Shown in pieces: positions 13,161 through 25,059 of a stretch of 64,000 nucleotides of DNA (the first letter of the stretch is position 1; every line of letters begins with the position of its first letter). Source of the DNA: Acanthochlamys bracteata (lineage: Eukaryota; Streptophyta; Magnoliopsida; Pandanales; Velloziaceae). The position numbers and the translations under genes were made by a program. Under the pieces are notes generated by a model. That model made no database searches and had not been told where the DNA came from. It worked only from the letters and a program-made list of their open reading frames with translations. The stretch lies in assembly GCA_019914995.1 (NCBI GenBank), contig CM034135.1, forward strand, positions 6,698,501 through 6,762,500, written 5' to 3'.

Positions 13161-15261
13161 AGTACGTATATAAACAAACAATACCAATATCTGGAGAAAC
13201 TGCACGAAAATAAGGATACAAGATAAGCTGCATTCAAGGATAAGGGTTTGATGGCATTTTCAGCAGCAAATCATATCAAATTAACTGAATTTTAGATTAA
13301 GCTGGATTATAGTATATACCTAGCTACTTGTTATCTTACACTTTCTGAAATACAACCATCAATCTTATAAATATTCATAAATTATAATGATTTAAACCAC
13401 AGTGGAACCACTTTTCAGGGTTCTTTTTTTGGGTTATATAGACTCTGCAAACACATTAAGAGCGTATTTGTCAACACTTTTAATTTACTTTCAAATCAAA
13501 TTAAATTCAGTCTTGGCCAAAAATTTTTATTTTAAAATTTTAGTTTTAAAAATAACGTATTGTTGAACTTCATATTTTAAGTAATTCTCTTTTGGAAATT
13601 TAGTTTGTAAACTCAAATCAAAGCACAAAAAAAAAAGGCTCTAAATAGACATTTACGAGAAAGGAAAGTAGAAGTTGCAACTTCCTTTTGAGTACTAGCT
13701 AAGTTGCAAAAAGAGGGAAAATTGGGTGGACCACCAAAAAATGCAAGTGAAGTGATTCTGGTAATACGTCTCTAGTTCTGTCTTTCTCTAACAATGACTG
13801 TGGCTCCAATGGAGTAATAAATCCTTTAGAAGTGCACGGTGGGCAAAATCCTGTAGAACACTAAAACAATTTCTACCAGTCAAAGCTTAGATAACTTTCA
13901 CCTTTTTTTTTTTTTAATAGAAAAGCACTTCTGAGAAATGAGTTTGGTAGAGAAAATTCTAGTTTTAAAATTTTTGGAAAAAAAAACTGAATTTAATTTT
14001 TTGTTTTTAATTTATTTTGAAAGTGAGTTAAAAATAATTTTTTTTAAAAAGTGAATTTATATGCTAGATAAATATGCTCTAAATGATGGACGGACTTAAT
14101 AATAAAAGAATAAGCGAGCGAATACCTATAATTTTAATTTTTTTCAAATGTTAACGAATTATAATAAAACTTACTTGACGATTGATAAAATTACTCGAGC
14201 GATAGCTTGAGCATAACCAAATATTTACACAAAACGTTGGAAGCGAGATTTGAAAATATAACCATTTTCCTAAAGTAAGATCAGCGGGGGCGGTACTATC
14301 AAATAATTAAAAGTTTTGATAATTTGAAAAATAATATAAATATTCTTAAAATTTGAGTAAAATTACTTTTAATTATTTAAAACATCTCTTTTCGTATTCC
14401 ATAATCCATTCCTGATTCCATAGTTATTTACTATGTATAGAATTTTAAATTTAATTTTAAATAATATTTATAAATTAAAAATTATATCAAAATGTTAATT
14501 GTTGTTAAAAAAGAATTTCAAAATATAAACTTAGTTATACTGAACGAATTATAGTATATATTTTTGAGTATAAGAATTTACTTACACCATTAGCATTATT
14601 TAGGAAGGGGTTATTTTAAAAATTTTATAGAGAGAAAAGACATTTGTTGAAAAATTAAACATTAAGTTAAACTTATATGTTGTGAATTTCTTAGATCCTT
14701 ACATAAGTAAAGCAGTGAGGGGAATAAAAACCAAAATTAATATATTCTTTAAATTAGTTTTACATATTTATTTTAGTTGTAATGGTTATATTATTTAATT
14801 TTAATTGCATTGTGTGAATTTAAATTTAATTTATCTTTAATTTATTTCAAACTGTTTATTTATTTAGTCTTAAGATTTAATTTACTGTTCATTAAAAAAA
14901 AAGCACTATTATAAATGTCATCGTGGTTTGCTAGTTATATAAAACACTCCTCGGCCTTTAATTTTTTGTTTAATACATTATTAGCCCATTAATGTCGGTC
15001 AAATTCTTCTTTGCTCCCCTTCTATTCTATTTATATCAGTGTTCTGTTTCCATTGTCAACCATCACAACAAAGTTTCAATGTAGTTTATTAAAAATTACA
15101 AATAGAAAGAATATATCTACTTAATTTGTGAAGATTAATACCGATAATTGTTAAATAACAAGATTAGAGAGCAAAGGAGTGTTGTTAGAATAATTAGGTT
15201 TTCTTGGAGAAACAAATTCTGGTTTTTTATTGTTAAATCTATCTAACATATCATAGTGGTT
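13161..15261. other. LACS 3' flank and AT-rich intergenic DNA
   Basis: The region after the LACS stop should contain its 3' UTR. The rest is AT-rich with many oligo(A) and oligo(T) runs and no supported gene. Segments near 13455-13640 and 13920-14050 have the look of small diverged TIR elements seen elsewhere in the window, but I could not define ends. Confidence 0.5.
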
Positions 15262-15269
15262 CTTTTAGC

Positions 15270-16066
15270 CGTAGTTGTCAGATCCGGACCGACTCGTCTG
15301 CGTCGATCCGAAAATCGTCGATCCGGACGGTAAATCGGTCCGAGTTTACAAAAAGACCGTTTATGCAATCGACCCGTTCTGACCCGCTTCAATTCGGTCG
15401 ATCCGTCCGTCCGGGTCAAACCGGGTTGAAAATTTTTTTAAAAAAATTAATTAAAAAATTTTAAATTGATAATATATTTAATACAAAAATAATTATTAAT
15501 AGCCTTATGTTGAAAAATGATGTGTAGTTTAGATTTAGCATTTGGATGTGATAATGCAAAAAATATAATTGATTATTTTTTATTTGTAAATATCAATTAT
15601 TAGTGATTTTTAAATTTTTTATATTGTAAAATATTTAGACTCAAATATGTATATCTAAAAAAATTAGTTATATCTCTTTTATGATTTATCTATTTTATGG
15701 TTTTATTTTTTCCTAATCTCCTAATTGATTTAAAATTTTTATTTATAAATTTTAGTTGTTATTATTATTATTGGTGATGGCAATTACGGTGACAATACTT
15801 TAATTTTTGCTGTGATTATTATTGCTGTCGTTGTTGATAGTAATGACATAATAAAAATAAATCTAATCTTTTGTTATGATTGTTATAGCTATTATTATTG
15901 GTAGTATCATTAGCAATAAATTTTTTATTATAATTATTATTATTAGTTAAAAATGCTTTAATATTATTGACCCGACGGTTCGACCGGTTAACCCGACGGT
16001 TCAACCCAAAAACTGTAATCCGGACAGTTTTTCGGTTCAATGTTCGGTCCGGTTTTTATAACTATG
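15270..16066 (+). mobile_element. hAT-like non-autonomous transposon, copy 1
   Basis: A 797-bp element is flanked by a perfect 8-bp direct repeat CTTTTAGC (15262-15269 and 16067-16074), the target duplication size of hAT elements. The ends are inverted repeats: CGTAGTTGTCAGATCCGGAC at the left and the complement CATAGTTATAAAAACCGGAC at the right. About 150 bp at the left and 100 bp at the right are GC-rich and dense in GACCCG/CGGGTC-type hexamers, while the middle is very AT-rich with ATT/ATA runs. No transposase is encoded. Copy 2 lies inverted at 56208-56969. Confidence 0.85.
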
Positions 16067-16074
16067 CTTTTAGC

Positions 16075-16750
16075 CAAATAAATTGAGTCATTCCATTTAA
16101 ATTATAATATTTAAAAATAAATAATAATAAAATTTTACGATGTAAAATATTTTTATAATTTTTAAAAATTATAAAATTCTATAAAGTATTATTTAATTAA
16201 AAAATATAAAATAAATAATTAGTCAAAAACACTACTAAACAGCATTTTACAAAAATTTTAAAATAAACTTTTATATGAAAATTTTTTAAAAATTTTAAAA
16301 AATACAGACGACTTATGGCTTGTTTGGGAGAGCTTTTCTCTCCCAATAAGCTTTTTTTTAACTCCAAAAAAATTATGCACTATTTTTATAAAGTTTTTAT
16401 ATAATTTTGAAAAGTATAGATGAAATATGAGTTATAAAATAATTTATATGTATAATTTTATTTTTTAAAATATTTATAAAATACTATATTTAAAAGTTAC
16501 TTTTTAGTTTTTTTTAATAAGTACTTCTAAACGTTCCCTTATTATATTATAGAATTTATATATAATAATTTTATTATTTTTTAAATTAATGATTAAATTT
16601 ATTTAAAAAATTCTAAAATATAAAAAACTTTCTATTTTAAGTAATTTCAAACGATTCCTTAATAAAGAAAGAGATTTGGTTGGTTGGGAGTTTGAGAGAT
16701 TGTGAGATGCGGAACGTGCTGTGACCTGAATCTGTTGAGACCGTATCTGC
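16075..16750. other. AT-rich DNA between transposon and Nudix promoter
   Basis: Mostly A/T runs. A segment from about 16318 (TTGTTTGGGAGAGC) to 16545 (TAAACGTTCCCTTA) has loosely inverted ends and could be another small TIR element, but it is too diverged to call. No gene seen. Confidence 0.45.
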
Positions 16751-16814
16751 GTGACACGCACGCATAAACAAACCGGTTACAGTCAGTCCCCTCATGTAAC
16801 CGTTTCTCCGTTGA

Positions 16815-16990
16815 CAGATTCAAACCCTTTCTTCTTTTCCTCTTTCCCATCTCCCACCGCACCCTTTTTTCTTTTCTCACCGCAGCGAAAAAACCGCTGT
16901 GGGCCCCATTCTCTCCCGATCCCACCACCGCCCACAACCCCCCCTTCTTTCTCTCTCTCTACAGAGAGAAACTCTTTCTTTCTCTCTCCA
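16815..16990 (+). promoter_or_regulatory. CT-rich core promoter/leader region of Nudix gene
   Basis: Pyrimidine-rich blocks at about 16827-16881 and 16941-16990, including long TCTCTCTC runs, resemble the Y-patch near plant transcription starts. They sit 300-460 bp before the Nudix start codon. No clear TATA box was found at the right distance, so the exact start of transcription is uncertain. Confidence 0.4.
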
Positions 16991-17008
16991 ATCAAATCAA
17001 ATCAAATC

Positions 17009-17182
17009 ATGAACTCTTCTTCCTCTAATATTGTTGTTCTATAGTATAGCTAACAGTTGTTCATTCATTCTCGGCCACGGTGCTTTGCCGCATTTTGATG
17101 TTTTTAATCTTTGCCGGTGATGGGTTGTGCGTGCTCTAATCAAATCATGCCGTCGCTGATGCATCGTTGTTTAACGAACTGA
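17009..17182 (+). promoter_or_regulatory. Three short upstream ORFs in the Nudix leader
   Basis: Three non-overlapping ATG-to-stop frames precede the main start: 17009-17044 (11 codons), 17098-17139 (13 codons) and 17147-17182 (11 codons). No ATG lies between the last stop and the main ATG at 17290. If this leader is unspliced, all three could reduce or condition translation of the main ORF. A 5'-UTR intron could remove them; this was not resolved. Confidence 0.5.
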
Positions 17183-17289
17183 CGGACCTGATCCTTTTAG
17201 ACAGTACAAGAACAATATTAGTTTTCTTTTTTCTTGTGGTTGTGTGTGCGCGGCTACGGCTGCGGGTGCGGTCGGTGGAGTAAGAGAGC

Positions 17290-20200
17290 ATGTGTGACTT
17301 GGTTGCCCGGACCGGTCGGCATCAGCAACGTTACAAAGACGGATTTCGCCTTGTCGCCGGGTCTGTGTTCTCTACTCTCTTTTTGTTATCTTCTTTATAT
17401 TCTATACGTCTGTGTTTTATTCTCTGCTTTTGGCTTTTGGTTTACTAGTGTTATGGTGGATATTCTAATGTTGTGTTTTTGGGGCGATGCTGTTCATTGA
17501 TGGGGGTGTTTTTTTTTTTTTTTCAAAATTAAATTTTTTAATAATTCTTTTAGTTTTTTTAACTTTTAATTTTCTGTTTGTTTCTGTTGACGTATGTTTT
17601 ATTATCTTTTTCTTGCGGGGTCAATGCTGAATATAAATCGCTTTCATTGCCAGTGCATCATTACCACTTTCTTGCCTGCACGGAGCAGAATAATATGATC
17701 AATCGCTTTTGATTTGAGATTCTTGGTTGGTTCAAGTGCTTTCTTTCTTCCCTTTTATTCGAAGATCTTGATTTTTTTCTCCCAAGTTCCTTGTCGGCTT
17801 TCTTGTTTGACGGAATTGGTATATCTTATCATATGCCAATATGAAGCTATAGGATGTTAATATTCTTATTGACTAAAGAGAAACTCTGCTCAGATCTTAG
17901 TGTGTTTTTACTTAAGTGTTTGCAGTTACAATTAGTTAGCTAGAAAGACTTACGTTGATTTGTACTTCTTCACATGATCGTTACTGGAGTGGAGCTAGTC
18001 AAGTGAGGAAAGACAAGCCTCTTACACTAACTTAGGTGATAGCATAGATCTTTTTTTTTTAAATTATTGGTGCTAACATGAACATGGAACATCTGTGCGC
18101 TTAGAGAAAATTATGTGCCAGGTTTATCAAATGCAGATGGCAACATCAAAACTTAGACAAAACATAGTACAATAGGATTGTGGTATAAGAAGTTGGTCCA
18201 TTATTTGGTTGAATCAGGACAGTGGCCTTCTGGATGGCTGGATACAATGTAAGAAGCATTCATGTTCTTATGTGAAGATAGAAATCAATCGGGCTTGACT
18301 ACAACACCAAACACTTTTGTGCCTTTGGCCTAAGAACTGTTGATGATGAACCTGCATGTTTGAGTTATTGGTTTGTGGTTGATGTATTGGACCGTAATTA
18401 CTCCTAGACAGGCAGATTTTGTTGTTACAAGATATTAAAGGCATCGGAATATTAACTTGCAGATTAAACACTTTTTTTTTCAAACTTTTGAATCCTTGTA
18501 ATATTGAGGCAAGAAAAACATGTTCAATTGCTAGCACATCCATCTCACGAATGTTATTTGCATGTTGACACGAAGTAGATAAATTAAGCTATTCTCCACT
18601 GTAGTGATGCTTATGGTTCTGGTTCCCTCATATCATATAAAATAGCTTTGTTATACTAAAGAACTTAATGGAGTCCGAAGTTCTTGTGAGGAAAGAAAAC
18701 TAATTTATCAACTTGTGTGCCTAAACCTATATGCATAATGAGTGCTAAAAGATAGTCACTCCAAAAAACTAAAAGAATATAGGTCAAGTATTCTATCGAC
18801 AGTCCTTACACACTTTGGTACAATGATACTACTCTTGCATGCTATTGTTTTGGTTTAGTTGATAACATTTACTTGGATGGCATGCTGTATTTGGAGTTGT
18901 CAAAATGTTATAGTAAAATATCTCCTTACATGTTCATACATTGTGCAGGTGCATACCATTTAAATATAAGAATTCTACTGAGAAGATTGTTGAAGTTCTT
19001 ATGATTAACTCGCCCAGTGGTCCAGGACTTCTATTTCCAAAGGTATATAACTTTAGGCTTGAATGATTATCATGTATAGTAAAAAGAGGATATAAGTGTA
19101 ATATTATGATTCTGTTTAACTTATCATGGTTCCCTACTTTGTATGGTTTCCCTTAGTTTTGTTATGCCATGGGATTAGAGGACAGATTCCCTGGAGCAGA
19201 TATCTTTTTGCACCTTACTTAGTAGCTTTTAATAACACCTAACCTTATATAGCTAAAGCGATGAGCATCATAAGTGCAAATGAAGTTCGGACCTTTTGGT
19301 CATTAGGAGAATTTATCTGCTAGTTCCATTTTTCTATACTCCCTCTCCTCGTATTCAAATTTGCTTATCTTTGTAGTAGTGGTACAAAGGTTGACAGGAA
19401 TATCTTCCATGTAATCTTCTACATGTGTTCAAATGTTATGCTTATATTTGGCATATGAGAGCTACAACTTACGTTTTTTTCTCCAATATTGATGCTTATC
19501 ATGTTCAGTTCTGCGGTCAGTTAACTGAACCTTGATTATGTGGGTAGAGAGAAATGGGAATTGATTGTGGGTAGAGAGTCATGTGGAATGACTATCTGCG
19601 CCTTCTTGTACATGGAGGTTCTGATGCAATTTTGTGTGTGGATGCTGTCCATCTAAATTTGTTCTGTGATAAACTTGCCATTACAGCAACCACTATAACT
19701 TCTATGCCTTCGTCGCTGCTATTACTTGTTCAAAAGTGGAGTTTCACACAATAGTTGCCTCTTGACAGTGGAATAGATTGATGGTATAATGCTCCACTTG
19801 ACTAGCAAAGATTCAAAGATATACCATCCTTTTGATCAGAATTTGGTACCAACTACTAGCTTTAGTTTGTGGAAGAATTTGGAGTTAGGAAGCCTATTCT
19901 TAAGAGACAGAAAAAAACAGATGCAGAAATTGGGAGCTAGTAGAAGCGTATGGTTGCAGCATGTGACTTGAGGAAGGGCAGGAGGGAGAGAGAGACAGTA
20001 ATGGTGGTCTGAAAATGGTACTTATGGAATGCACTTAGTTGACATAAATAGAATCTTGGATTCTTTAGAAGAGTAGTAATTGTAGTGAGTCAACAAGAGT
20101 GTGTGTATATTATAGTAGCATTTTAGAAGATTTGGGAGTCTTTTGGGACATTAATATTGTTTTGATTCATGGAGGTGTCTTCTCATCATATTTTGAATGG

Positions 20201-23200
20201 AGAAATGATAAACACTAAGACCATTGTTATAATTTCTTACAAAAGTTTGGGTGTCATTGACTTGTTTAATGTGGAATTGAATCAAATAAAAACAATTATG
20301 AGAATATGGAAAGGTAAATTGAAGAAAAGTCTATAATTATAGTACAAAACTCCTTTGTTCTAGTACTTTCTTAGAAATCCATATGATCAATGTTTAGGGA
20401 CTAAAATCATTGTTTTTCTTACTATTTCTTTTTTGTTTGTTCAATATGGACCTTGGTGACATAATGCTCATCTTGCAGATTTTAATATGTAAAGCTATTT
20501 AAGGATGTGAGCATGCATCATTGTCAATATTTTTTGAGTGTTAAGCTTTGTAAATTGTTTTTCTGATTTAACATAATAACTTTACAAAATTACATGTTGT
20601 TCCTAGTCAAGCTTAGGGGAAGGAGGATTGGGGTTAGATAGGCAGCATTTGTAAAATCGTATTAAATCTTAAGATATGCATTTTGCTAGGGGGACGAGAC
20701 ATGGTTGAATAAGAACAAATCGCATGATGGTAGCTGTAGGAAATGGCACTCAATTTCTCTGGTTAAGCTTACTCCTTGTGTCTTGGTGTTTTGAAGGATT
20801 TGCCTGCATACCACTAGCTTTTGTTATTAAGTGTAGCTTGGTGAGCTTAGTTGTTGTATTGATTTGTGTTTCATATGATTTCTATTAAGTTGCAGAAAAT
20901 TGGCATGCTTTAGTTATATATCCCCTCATAATCGAGCCCCACAAATGGCCTGAGGCCAGTGGAACAGGGAAAGCACTTTTTTTTGCTTTGATGCATAAAA
21001 AGTTTCTGTTTAATCTTATAGTTGTTCGTCTCTTTTCTTTTGATAAATTTAAACTAAGTTCTGATAGTAGGTGCATTGCATCTACCAAAATTAATTTATG
21101 ACAAATGCGAGTGAACTGTATTTAATGCTGAGAGTCTGATACTTGAAATCAAATTCAAAGTAGGGCATGCTAATAAAAAAGGCTATATACTACAAATTCT
21201 TAAGGGAAGATTTTAGCAATATAAAATATAATGCTTTCATAATCTAAACTCTAGCCTTTTGGACTAGAGTTCAACCATTACCTTCAGATTTTGTGCAGTT
21301 GTGATAACTTTTAGGTAAGGAAATTCAATCTGTAGTTGAAAATTAGTTGACTCAAGTTGTATCCTGGATTCCTGAACTTGCACTTTTTGGAATTGAATTT
21401 GCGCATAAGTTGGTATTCTTAGCATTAACCATTGAAGTTGTGGAAACTAATTATTGTTGACCCCTATGGTTTTTAAATTATGTATATGAAAGTAGACTGC
21501 TCTCCCTATGTATTCCTATACATTGGTTTTGACCGAGTTTCATGGTATTATGTTACCATACTTAACCATCTCAAACAGTGGCTTCCTATTCTTAAACTAT
21601 AGTATTCTAAAAACTATTGGGCTGAACAAAATACCATATTATTGTCCAGAACCATACCTTGCCAAACAATCCTTTAGTGGTTTGGTTAATTTTTCTCTTG
21701 AGAGTAACAATAGTAGTTTATGAGGTTTCATGAGGAAAATATCATGTTTTTGTTTGAGAAAGTTTTCTGTTGAAATTTTTTTACTTTGTAGGAAAGATTT
21801 ATTAGGGAAATATATCATATAACAACATTATTTTGGTTTTTTCTTTTCTTTTTTTTCCCCTTCTGTGCGAACGGTGGTGGTAGGAATTGGTCATGAAATA
21901 CGGGTTTTGAAGTCTCAATAGATGTGAAGTATAAGTTACTTTCTTAATTAGCAGTAGTTAGATTTTGCTATAGTTCATTGGTTTCCAAAATAAAAACATT
22001 AATAACTTAGTTGATATATATGTTAGTGTAAAAGATCTTGTCTTTAATGTTCGGGTATTTGGTAAACTTGATTGTTAATGCTGTAATTGATGTTTATGAG
22101 ATGATTGCTGCAAAATTTTCCCTTTTGGTTTCTTTTTTCTTTTAAGTTTTTATATCAAGAATTTGAAATATCTCTAACACGTGGCATGTTGTGGTTGAGT
22201 TGGCTTATTAAAATATGATAATAAATATACCTAGCCAAAAAAGTTTTTAAAAAAATTAGCATTCGCTTTGTTGCAATAGTTCAAGAATGTCTTATTCGTG
22301 CAAGGTTCATCTTCTAATAATGTCAAGCTTTACTTTTAGCAGTTCTTGTGTTCAACCTATTTTGTAAGTAATTTATCGAGGCTCGGTGCTTGCAAGATTT
22401 CCACAACAATCAGTTGCAGAAATGAGGCCCCTGTAGTTCACAAGAGCTCCCTCATCTTAGGTGTGCTTATTGGCTGGCAGTCAGAACTTTTTTATTAACA
22501 TGTGTTCTTGCACGTGATTAGTAAGGTTGTTTATAGCTTGGGGAGGCTGATAATGGTCTTGAAGGCCCTTCGTCTGCATTTACTTTCATATGTTCTTTTT
22601 ATTCGGAAGCATAATTCCTGTGAATTTATTTCCTTGAGACCTGTTTCTCAGTCTGCTGGATGAATTTTTATTTAATGATCACTTATTCAATTGTATGCTC
22701 TCTTTTGTAAATAGCTAATTTATTTGAATGTGCTTTATATTCCTTCTGTTTTCCCCCCTCCGCTATGTTAATTTGTCATTGCTGCTGTCATATGAGTTTC
22801 TTATATGACAATTATCCTGTCTCAGGGTGGATGGGAAAATGACGAGACAGTTGAAGAAGCTGCAGTACGTGAAGCTCTTGAGGAAGCAGGAGTTCGTGGG
22901 GATCTAGTGGTAATTCCTTTATCTATAATAGTTCAATTATTCTATTGTTGAGATCAGCTTTAAAGATCATTGTAACTGCATTATTGAGATCATAGTAACT
23001 GCAAGAATAAAGTAATGAGAAAATATACCTTGCTATAGATGTTCTGAGAAATATGAACTCCCTTTGGCTAACCTTCATTTCTATTCAGTAGAAGTCTAAT
23101 ATTCTGTAGTTGGTCAGTCTAGGCAAGGTCATGGTTATTTGACTTTGTTCCTGCCATGATAGAGAGTCATGGTATACCAGGACACATGCTGTTGCCAACT

Positions 23201-25059
23201 TAACTTCCAGTGATTAGAATTTGGTGACTAGAAACACCAAATTACTTAAACATGAACTATCTTTATTCTTGTGTGTGGAAAGAAATTAGTATATAGGTTG
23301 CTTTCAAACTCAAACCTGTGTTCTGTAGTTGCATTGCCTTTGTTTGGTGTTAGTTTCTGGAGACTCACTTATTCTTTAGTTCATTGATTGACTGCTGATT
23401 TTCTATTTTGTTCTTTCTTACAATCTTACTCTAATTGTGCAACATGTCTCAGGAATATTTGTATTATATCCTTCTAATCATCCATCTAGTTATAACTTAA
23501 ACAAGGAGTCATAGTATTAACTTTGCTCCCAATTCCTCTCCAACATATAAGAAATTTGATTCAGTTCCACTTTTTGAGCTGATTCAAGAAACTAAGATCT
23601 AGTTCCATTTTGAAGGTGAGGGAGGCAGGCAGCCAGGCATAGTAACCATCACTAGATTTCATGAGAGTAACCATTGATAAAATTTCATATGATAGGGGAA
23701 TGAGGGAGGCAGGCAGAGTAATGAAGGTTACAGTCAATTTCAATACATCTGCTGCAACGTTGCAGTAGATGGTAGAATGATTAGTTGTAGAAATGTCTTT
23801 TGTTTGTTAAATGTCACTTTGGAAATCTTGCAAGCCATTTAAGGCCGGCATGGATCTATAGTGCCGCATGTGCCCCTATATATATGCATGTATGTGTACA
23901 TACACTTAGGGGCACCCTCCATTTAGAATGTTCCAAATTTAATTTTTATTTTTGGTTATGAAGAACTATGAGTTAGGATTCCTGTGAATAAATTTTAACT
24001 CAATCGAACTACGAATTTATTTCCATTTGATCTCTTGATCGAGAGCCAATATATATATATATATATAGATTTTCTTTTTTATTTGGTCATCTTGATCAAG
24101 ATGCTGGGTGGTGGTCGATTCGTGGTCCGATTGAGATAAAATTTTATCAGAGAAATTTTTATTTCTAATGGTAGAGATTTAATTTGAAATACTCTATGTG
24201 GGGATTGCCCCATGTGCCCCTAAGGGTGGGGGATTCCCATTTCCCAACTATCTATCTATATATATAAGGGAGGGATAAAGGCACTCCCGGGCACTCCCTC
24301 TCCAGTTTATGATCGGAATGACCTCCAAATCCAATCTCCACTGTTGGATATGAAGAACTATGAGTTAGAAACATATCTATAAAATTTCAGCTCAATCGGA
24401 CTACGAGTTCACATCCAGTCGGTCACTTGATCAATACGACAGAAAATAAGAAAACTTAAAAATATATATTGTATCATTTCTGTCATCTTGATCAAGTGAC
24501 CGAATGGACGTGAATTCGTTGTCCGATTGAGCTGAAATTTTATGGATATATTTCTAACTCATAGTTCTTCATATCCAACAGTGGAGATTGGATATGGAGG
24601 TCACCCCGATCATAAACTAGAGAGAGAGTGCCCGGAAGTGTCTCTAAGGAGGGGGTGCCCCTATCCCTCCACATATATATATATATACATGACTACTAAC
24701 ACCCACTGAAAAAATAAGTTCATTTTCTTGCTACCTGTAATTGTTAAATGAAACATTTATTTTTTAATCAGGGATTCTTGGGGTACTATGATTTCAGAAG
24801 CAAGAGTCATCAAGATGAATATAGCCCAGAAGGGTGGTGCAAAGCTGCAATGTATGCTTTACATGTCAAGGAGGAGCTTTGCTCTTGGCCAGAGCAAGAC
24901 CTTCGCGAAAGAAAATGGCTGGAGATTGAAGAGGCATCAGAGCAATGTAGACATCCTTGGATGAGGAAAGCACTTCTTGAGGGGTTCTCTAAGTGGCACG
25001 CAAGTAATGCAGGTGGCAATGAAGGTGATACTGCTAGCTCTTCTGACCCTTCAAGGTAG
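17290..25059 (+). CDS. NUDT16: Nudix hydrolase, NUDT16-like
   Basis: Nudix hydrolases cleave nucleoside diphosphates linked to another group; this plant subgroup is related to diphosphoinositol-polyphosphate phosphohydrolases, but the true substrate is not known from sequence. Four exons, 17290-17360, 18949-19042, 22826-22909 and 24772-25059, give 178 residues. The start MCDLVARTGRHQQRY matches the N-terminus I recall for Arabidopsis NUDT16, which supports this ATG. The Nudix box begins GGWENDE and continues REALEEAGV, with all signature residues (G-x5-E-x7-REUxEExGU) present at about residues 56-78; it is nearly all encoded by exon 3. The C-terminal part has SWPEQDLRERKW and CRHPWMRKAL, conserved in the subgroup. 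No signal peptide is visible. The first donor, GTCTGT, is weak. Introns 2 and 3 are 3.8 and 1.9 kb; intron 3 contains two foldback elements. A broken copy is found at 41366-43490. Confidence 0.93.
19043..22825 (+). other. Intron 2 of the Nudix gene (3.8 kb)
   Basis: The intron splits the Nudix fold just before the Nudix box (after LLFPK). Donor GTATAT, acceptor CTCAG. Scattered short ORFs inside have no recognisable family motif, and I saw no clear transposon ends. Confidence 0.85.
23904..24230. mobile_element. Imperfect foldback element 1 in Nudix intron 3
   Basis: The two halves are imperfect inverted repeats: ACACTTAGGGGCAC at the left pairs with the CCCCTAAGGGTG end at the right, and internally AACTCAATCGAACTACGAAT pairs with the complement of the segment around 24117-24146. 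A central AT microsatellite (about 24049-24067) lies near the fold. It shares internal sequence (GAAGAACTATGAGTTAG) with the neighbouring element, so the two are members of one family. Confidence 0.6.
24268..24670. mobile_element. Near-perfect foldback hairpin element 2 in Nudix intron 3
   Basis: A palindrome of about 400 bp: the left arm (24268-24434) and right arm (24489-24670) are reverse complements over most of their length, around a loop of about 54 bp. Paired landmarks include GGAGGGATA with TATCCCTCC, CCAATCTCCACTGTTGGATA with its complement near 24571-24592, and TCACTTGATCA with TGATCAAGTGA. The right arm carries an extra block of about 18 bases. TA-rich tracts flank both sides, consistent with insertion into a TA microsatellite. 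It is within the transcribed intron, so it could form a long RNA hairpin. Confidence 0.8.

Noticed and set aside
15819-16040. Asn-rich open frames inside the hAT-like elements (also at 56270-56473)
   Set aside because: They arise from AAT/ATT simple repeats in the AT-rich core; they are not transposase and do not keep a common frame.
16659-17044. Overlapping open frames on both strands around the Nudix leader
   Set aside because: They come from CT-rich low-complexity promoter and leader DNA and show no domain; the real start at 17290 is supported by family sequence.
23600-23730. Two GAGGGAGGCAGGCAG repeats 100 bp apart
   Set aside because: Short local duplication within an intron; nothing more could be made of it.
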